Shown piece by piece: positions 47,932-56,900 of a DNA stretch of 64,000 nucleotides. Every line of letters starts with the position of its first letter. The stretch's first letter is position 1. Below the pieces are notes generated by a model. That model worked only from the letters and a program-made list of their open reading frames with translations, was not told the DNA's origin and searched no databases. A program made the translations under genes and the position numbers. Source of the DNA: Actinostola sp. cb2023 (Eukaryota; Cnidaria; Anthozoa; Actiniaria; Actinostolidae); NCBI GenBank assembly GCA_033675265.1, contig JAUJYZ010001432.1, positions 186,001 to 250,000 of the forward strand. Reading direction: 5' to 3'.

Positions 47932-50900
47932 TATTATTATTATGATTATTATGATTATTTAATACTGTAATTGTAAATGCATAAAGACTATACGTGTTAA
48001 GAAATAAATTTATTGTTATTATTAAGGCATGACTAAATAGCTAGATATCTTCAAGAAATGATTTGTATAATAGATACATGTATTTTTGTCCTCAGCGAAG
48101 AAAGCTTGTAACCCTTTGATAGAATTTGCATGTCCAAACGGCAAGTGCATCAACAAGAAATGGCGCTGTGATGGTGCTAATGACTGTAGTGACGGTAGCG
48201 ACGAGAAAGGCTGTGGTAGGTATACTGCTGTTGCGGTTGCTTAATAACCCATGCTTGCTTCCTTCCTTCTTTTCTTCCTTCCTTCCTTCCTTCCTTCCTT
48301 CCTTCCTTCCTTCCTTCCTTCCTTCCTTCCTTCCTTCCTTCCTTCCTTCCTTCCTTCCTTCCTTCCTTCCTTCCTTCCTTCCTTCCTTCCTTCCTTCCTT
48401 CCTTCCTTCCTTCCTTCCTTCCTTCCTTCCTTCCTTCCTTCCTTCCTTCCTTCCTTCCTTCCTTCCTTCCTTCCTTCCTTCCTTCCTTCCTTCCTTGTTT
48501 GCTTGAGTTAGTATACAAACCGTACATGTTTATTTCAGGTTCTGTGACATGTAGTCCCAACACTTGGCAGTGTATCGGTACCTCAAATTGCATTCAACTA
48601 AGCCAAGTTTGTGATGGTACAAACGATTGTGGTGACAATTCAGACGAAGGCCCTCATTGCAGTAAGTGAATACCGTGACGAAGAGTCTTGCAAAATACGA
48701 CAGTGCAGTACAAAATATACGTACTTGCAGAATACAGAGCAAAAAATGGCCAGCGGGAACGGATAGTTCTGTTTGATTGGGTTTCTAGATATCAACAAAA
48801 CTTGATAAACCATTTTTGTTTTCTTTCAGCGGATGATGATTGTAAGCACAAAAACTGCTCTCAACTTTGTCGCCAAACGTCTGACGGGGCAAGGTGTTAT
48901 TGTAAACACGGATATAGTATTGGAGAAGATGGTCTCACATGTAAAGGTATGGAGAAGAGAATACAACCAGAACAAGCTTTAAATATGACGCAAATTATGT
49001 GAGAAAATGACAGAATTTTGTGTTGTGTTGCGGTGTTTTGTGATAACAAGTACATTGCACTCGAAATAGAACCTTTTAGTTTGGATGTAACGTTTTCCCA
49101 TTTCAGACCATGTGTCATTCCCCTGAGTATTATGTTAGTGTTAACGATAGAGAAAAATAATACTCAGGGCAATGACACGTGGCCTGAAATTGGAAAACAT
49201 CACGCCCAAGCTTAAATGGTCTATTGAAAACGTAACGGAAGAGATTCATATGCGTGCCGCAAGTCAAGAGATTCCCGTTTTCTTCCGATTGCGCAATATT
49301 TCGTTGACTGATTATGTGTTAAAATCTCCGTATAATCTCTCACGGGATACCTTTCCTTTATTTCCTTTATTGGCGCCGAGGAAAACTGGGCTCCTGGTGA
49401 TAAAAGAAGACAAAGGATGGCTTCAGTTTCATTGAAGTGGCCAATAGCCCAGCTAATCCTGGCACTGGTCAGCGGTTCAACAGAGATAGAGACTGGCTTC
49501 TAGACTTTCTCGGCCATTAGACAGACAGGAAACCCATGGTTACCTCTATTTATGTTTTCTTATGTTTTCTACAGATGTGGATGAATGCAAGGACGTTGGA
49601 CGATGTGATCACTTCTGTTTCAATACAATGGGTTCGTACAGGTGCAAATGTAACGGTGGATATATTTTGGAGCCTCCACGCACGTGCAAAGTAAAAGGTG
49701 AGAAGGGGTAACACAGGTAAAAGCATTAATGATATGTATGATTGATGATGGAGATGGATGGATAATGAAATGGAAGGGAATGATGGCATGGCGGATAATG
49801 GGAATGGGAGGGAATAGTAGGATGGATGGATGGCATGGATAATGAAATGGGAAGGAATAGTAGATGGCACGGAATGTATGGTGGCATGGGAGGGAATATT
49901 AAGATGGATCAGTGGATGGTAATGGCATGGAATGGATAAAAACGGTAAGGGAGGGAATAATAAGATGGTTGGATGGCATGGATAATGAAATGGGAAGGAA
50001 TAGTAGATGGCACGGAATGTATGGTGGCATGGGAGGTAATATTAAGATGGATCAGTGGATGGTAATGGCATGGAATGGATAAAAACGGTAAGGGAGGGAA
50101 TAATAAGATGGTTGGATGGCATGGATAATGAAATGGGAAGGAATAGTAGATGGCACGGAATGTATAGTGGCATGGGAGGGAATATTAAGATGGATCAGTG
50201 GATGGTAATGGCATGGAATGGATAAAAACGGTAAGGGAGGGAATAATAAGATGGTTGGATGGAATGGATAATGGAATGTGAGGGAATAATAGGGTGGATA
50301 CATGGCTAGGAAGGGTAGATGAAGGAATTGGGGTAGAGGAAAGAAGGAATAATGGGATTGATGGGGTTAGTGGGATGGAAGAGATGGATGGATGGGATTA
50401 ATAAATAGCCTGATGAAACATGATGGCTCACGATACAGATTGGTTCTTGATGAATGTTATACTCTCTGTTGGTTTCTTGATGAATGTTATACTCTCTGTT
50501 ACAGGTTCTCAAATTCCTTGGCTAATCTTTGCCAACCACAAAGACATCAGACGTGTAACCATTGACGGCAGTATTTACGAAAAAGTCATCGGGAACTTAA
50601 CCAGAGCTATTGCACTGGACTTTGACGTGCGTGACGGGAAACTGTATTGGTCTGACGTGATGGATAACGCAATCTACAGGATAGACTACGTGACATCCAA
50701 GTCATCCAGTGTTGTAGTACGTATACACTGTATGTTTGTGAACTAGTGAACTTCCTGATCGTTCTCCGTATATTAACCAACTATTAACCCAATAGGGGGG
50801 GGGGGGGGGGGGGGTTGGGTTGGGGTTGGGAGGGGAGGGGCCCATGCCCAGGCCCGACTACGCAGGCTAGTGTACATGCGTCTTTCCATGGGCTTCCTTT

Positions 50901-53900
50901 GGTGGAGCGCACGGGATGATATTGGGCTCCCTGTGTATCAGCGAACAAAGTACAGTTGGGCTACCTGTGTTCTAACCAGCTGAATAACGCATAGACCTTT
51001 ATAAAAGTATACCGTCTATTGTAACTAATAAGACTTGCTGTTATGCCTTTTTAGCCTGAAGCAATCATTACTACCGGGCTCGCTGTGCCGGATGGTTTAG
51101 CGGTTGACTGGGTCGGTAGAAACTTGTACATCGTCGACAGCTCGGCCAATCGGATTTATGTCAGCAAACTGGACGGCAGCCATAGGGCTTCGTTGATTAG
51201 TACAAACCTGGCTAAACCAAGGGGTATCACTCTTGACCCTCGCGACGGGTGAGTTACATGTGGAGATTCACTTTTAACGTGCTGGTGCCGAAGTTTGTTC
51301 GGAAGTTCCGAAGTATGTTTGGAAGTTCCGAAGTTTGTTTGGAATTTCCGAAGTTTGTTTGGAAGTTCCGAAGTTTGTTTGGAAGTTCCGAAGTTTGTTT
51401 GGAAGCTCCGAAGTTTGTTTGGAAGTTCCGAAGTTTGTTTGGAAGTTCCGAAGTTTGTTTGGAAGCTCCGAAGTTTGTTTGGAAGTTCCGAAGTTTGTTT
51501 GGAAGTTCCGAAGTTTGTTTGGAAGTTCCGAAGTTTGTTTGGAAGTTCCGACGTTTGTTCGGAAGTTCCGAAGTTCGCATTGAACTTATCGGGAACTTTG
51601 AAATAAACTTTGTTGACGAACTTCTAACTTGCTTCCCGCGTGAAATCGGAAAATAATCGAATTCCAAACTTATTTCCTTGTTTTATAATACGATTCACTT
51701 TGCAAATGAAGTGTGTACTCTTTAAATTCCAGCGAATGTCCGAATTCACTCGGCAATGCAAGGTCGAAGTTCGTCGAAGTTCATTTCAAGATGAACTTCG
51801 GAAATTCCGAATGAACATCGGAACCGGTTCGTCGATTCCAAGTCGCTATTCAAGGAAAACGCCTGCCCTCTCTCCAATAATAGCCTCCCTTGAATAATTG
51901 CCTCGTTTAGAGCGATAATGGTGCTAAACATGATGTATGTTTCTTTGTCTTCGCAGGCTCCTATTCTGGACGGACTGGAAGGCGCATAAGATAGAGCGTG
52001 CTAACATGGATGGAACAAATCGTACTGTACTGGCTAACGTCGATGTCTACTGGGTTAACGGCCTTACTATAGACTACACGCTGCGCACTCTCTACTGGGC
52101 CGACGCGCACCTTGACTTCATAGGTTCCATGTCATATTACGGTGAAAATAGACGGAAGATCATTGGACAGCCCGACGTGAAACATCCGTTCGCCATCACC
52201 GTATTTGGTAACTTCTTGTTCTTTACTGATTGGACGAGACATGCGGTTGTAAAGGTTGATAAATTCAGTGGGAACGAGACCTCGGTGTTATCGAAAGGTT
52301 TAATCAAACCGATGGACATCCACGTATACCACAGTACACGTCAGCCCGTGGCGTTCAACCCCTGTGCCTCGAATAACTGCGAATGTCAACACCTGTGTTT
52401 GATCACCGTTCGACGAGGCTGTACGTGCAAATGCGAGATGGGATACCGACTTGGCTCTGATAATAAATCCTGTATAGTGATCGATGTGTTTTTACTGTAC
52501 GCACGAAGGTCAGAGATATGTGGGATTGCGTTAGATGAGAGGGACAACAGCGATGTTATTCCACCCATTCTAAACCTTGGCAACGCAGTGGGTTTGGATT
52601 ACGACTCTATCGAGCGCAACATCTACTTCACTGATGTGATTCGGGATAATATCAGTAGGGTGTCTCTAACGGGGCAGGGCTCGCAAGTCCTGGTCAAATT
52701 GGTGCGTAATTCAGACGGTCTCGCAGTGGACTGGTTGGGAAGGAACCTCTACTGGACGGACATTGATATGCATGAGATATCTGTAGCGAGGCTTAATGGT
52801 TCATTTAAGAAGACGCTGTTTTATAAAAATGTGAATATTCCACGTGCTATTGCGGTTCATCCGCTACGTGGGTAAGTGTATTTTAAACATCAGTAAAAGA
52901 GCGCAAACCTCAAGACCGATAGGGAGCATGGGTAACATTGCTATTATTAGATCAAGTAATTCTTTGCTGGTTGGTGTAGACATGATTAGTTTGTTTGTTT
53001 CTTCAACCAAAACATTTTTATTTTAAAACCAAGCTTTCGGACACATGGTCCATCTTCAGGGTGTAAAATGGTAGTAATTCGTCAAAACTAACGGCTATTA
53101 CGTTGTAAACAAATAGCGCGCGCAAACAAAAACAAAAACAAAACAAAAAGACAATTTGCGCGAGCAAGGAAATTAGCAAGTTAAGAATGTGTGATAGATG
53201 ACAGATTAAAATTTCTTAAATAGAGCAGTGTAATTTTGTGGCAAAATTCTGCCAGTGTCTCTGTTACTAATGGCATCTGTACTCTTAGCAATGTGGCATG
53301 CTTCTGACCATTTCCTTTGGTGCCATCTTGTTTCTACTTCAAGGATCTTGGTGTTATTCCAGGAGATGGAATGTCCTGTATTGTGTGCGTGTTCCGCGAG
53401 AGCTGACTTGTCGGTCTTGTTAAGTCTAACATAGGACTGATGTTCCTTCTGTCTTGTGGCCAAAGATCTACCGGTCTCTCCGATGTAAAACGTTGCACAT
53501 TCTCCGCACGGGATGGAATAAATCACTCCGGTCTTCTTTTCTTTTGGTAGCGGGTCTTTAGGCTTGGACAAGATATGTCTCAGCGTTGTTAGTGGTTTTA
53601 CGCAGACTTCAATCCTGTGGCTTTCTAGGACACGTTTGATCCTTTCTGTTGTACCTTGCACGTACGGTAAAAGTGCGAAACCTTTTCGTTCTTCCGTGTC
53701 AGATTTCTTCTCAGCTATCTTTCGGTCTTGTGAAAATTTATGGATAAACTGCCATGGGTATCCATTAGCAGCGAGAGCTCTACCAATGTGAGTGCGTTCT
53801 TTGTCTTTGTGGCAATCTTTCGAAAGCAAGTTGTTGGTTCTGTGGACTAAAGTGCGCACGCAGAATTTTGCCACAAAATTACACTGCTCTATTTAAGAAA

Positions 53901-56900
53901 TTTTAATCTGTCATCTATCACACATTCTTAACTTGCTAATTTCCTTGCTCGCGCAAATTGTCTTTTTGTTTTGTTTTTGTTTTTGTTTGCGCGCGCTATT
54001 TGTTTACAACGTAATAGCCGTTAGTTTTGACGAATTACTACCATTTTACACCCTGAAGATGGACCATGTGTCCGAAAGCTTGGTTTTAAAATAAAAATGT
54101 TTTGGTTGAGAAACAAACAAACTAATCATTGCTATTATTGTTTTTACACTAAGATTTAAACTATCTTCATTTCAAAACACATATTAGCAGTGATAGACCA
54201 GTGCAAATGTGCCCAACATTGTTGGCCAATGGGTGTAGTTGGGAGTCAACATCATGTCGACAAAAGACACTACCTATTCTTTTTAATGACATTTCACGTG
54301 CTTCCTTTCGATCTGTCGGCTTGAGTGCTTTTCACTGACAACCTTTTTTAAACAGCTTTATACGACTAAGAAGTGGAGGTGATGACGAAATATTCAATGC
54401 TTTGCTAGCTATATTGGCCTTTTCGGTGTTGTGTAGAAAACTGGTAAAAGTATAGCACTCTCTAGTCGTTGTACAACACAGTATAATGTTTGTGTCCCAA
54501 TGAAAGTTTATCATGTAATTTCAAAACTCATAGGACAAAAGACTGATTATCATAGCTGGAAAGAGCTCGTTGAAATTAGTAAAAATGCGAAGTTTGGAAA
54601 AGATCGCTTCACAAATTGCGAAGATATGAATTTTCAAACATCGAAATTTTGTATGAAAACCTTTGTTGGTAGGCAAGAGTTGCCTACAAGCGTAAATTCC
54701 CAAAGGTTTTCATATAAAATTTCGATTTTTGAAAATTCATATATCTTCGCAATTTGTGAAGCGATCTTTTCCAAACTTCACATTTTTACTAATTTCAACG
54801 AGCTCTTTCCAGCTATATGATAATATTTTTTTTGTGCTATGAGTTTTGAAATTACATGATAAACTCTCATTATATACTTGCTCAACAGTTTATTAATCTA
54901 TCCACTCGCCGTACTATCCACAGTCCCAGAACAGTCCCGGAACTCGTTTTACTGTTGTTGTCGTCGTCGTCGCCGTTGTTGTTGTTGTTCCTGTTGTCGC
55001 TGTTGGTGTTGTTGTTCCTGTTTTTGTCGCCGTTGTTGTTGTTTCTGTTGTTGTCGTTGTCGCTGGATGGGAAGTGCATGATATTGTTCATGTATGATAT
55101 GTTACGTTAGGCTAACGGTAACCCACATCACCCGAATCCCAGTTACCGCTATATACAAGTTGCCCTTCACCTGGTGTGACGACCAGCTTGTCACACATCA
55201 CCCACGCGAATCTTATAATATTTTCTGTACGTTGTAGAGTAATGTTCTGGAGTGACTGGGGCTCGCCTGCCAAGATCGAGACAGCCAATATGGATGGTAC
55301 AGATCGACATCTGTTAGTCCAAGGCGATGGCTTGGTATGGCCCAATGGTCTCGCTGTAGACAGCCAGACTGATGAGCTCTATTGGGCCGACGCCAAGGCA
55401 GATACGATAGAATGTGTTTTTATAAATGGTACAAATCGCCGTGTGGTGCTCAAGCGACTGCATCATCCATTTGGGTTGGATGTGTTTGACGGGTACATCT
55501 ATTGGTCTGATTGGACAACTAAGGATATCAAGAAAGTCTCCAAGCAAAGACTGGACGATGTTTCTGTTATTAAGTCCGATCTACCAGGGTTAATGGAGAT
55601 CAAGGTGTACAGCGCGTCCAGGCAGAGGGGTGAGTATGTTTGGTAATGCTGTGTATTCTAAGTATTGTGTGCCACCATCATCAATCACCATTGTCATCGT
55701 CACATCATCGTTGTGATTCACCATCACAATCATCATCAATATCACCACCATTGTCATCGCCACATCATCGTTGTGATCGCATTCACCATCACAATCATCA
55801 TCGTCTTCGTCATTAATATTTTTCTTGATTGATTCAGGTACGAGTCCATGTTCTAATGGTACCAGTGGGTGTAGTCATCTTTGTCTGTTGAAACCCGCGG
55901 GATACTCGTGTGACTGCCCGTTTGGCACGAGACTGAGTGACAACGATAACAAGACATGCTTGTGTAAGAACTCTTAGAATTTACACTTACTAAATCAGCC
56001 CATTAAAAGACGTACAAGTATTTGTGTTTACGTTAGTAATGTAATATCTACGTAGTTAGACGTACAGTAACGTATTTACGTTAGTAATGTAATATTTACG
56101 TAGTTAGACGTACAGTAACGTATTTACGTTAGTAATGTAATATTTACGTAGTTAGACGTACAGTAATGTATTTACGTTAGTAATGTAATATTTACGTAGT
56201 TAGACGTACAAGTATTTGTATTTGCGTTAGTAATGTAATATTTACGTAGTTAGACGTACAAGTATTTGTATTTGCGTTAGTAATGTAATATTTACGTAGT
56301 TAGACGTACAAGTATTTGTATTTGCGTTAGTAATGTAATATTTACGTAGTTAGACGTACAAGTATTTGTATTTGCGTTAGTAATGTAATATTTAAGTAGT
56401 TAGATGTACAGTGATGTATTTACGTTAGTAATGTAATATTCACGTAGTTCGACGTACAGGTATTTGTGTTTACGTTAGTAATGTAATATTCACGTAGTTA
56501 GACGTACAAGTATTTGTATTTGCGTTATATTTACGTAGTTAGACGTACAGTAATGTATTTACGTTAGTAATGTAATATTTACGTTGTTCGACGTACAGGT
56601 ATTTGTGTTTACGTTAGTAATGTAATATTTACGTAGTTAGACGTACACGTATTTGTATTTGCGTTAGTCATGTGATATTTAAGTAGTTAGATGTACAGTG
56701 ATGTATTTACGTTAGTAATGTAATATTCACGTAGTTCGACGTACAGGTATTTGTGTTTACGTTAGTAATGTAATATTTACGTAGTTAGACGTACAGTAAT
56801 GTATTTACGTTGGTAATGTAATATTTACGTAGTTAGACGTACAGTAATGTATTTACGTTAGTAACGTAATATTTACGTAGTTAGACGTACAGTGATGTAT

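Noticed and set aside
48126..48593. Poly-(LPSF) and poly-(KEGR) frames
   Set aside because: (TTCC)n microsatellite read in frame; only 48096-48215 is a real exon.
51249..51667. Several 80-137-codon frames on both strands
   Set aside because: Produced by the 20-bp minisatellite in an LRP2-like intron.
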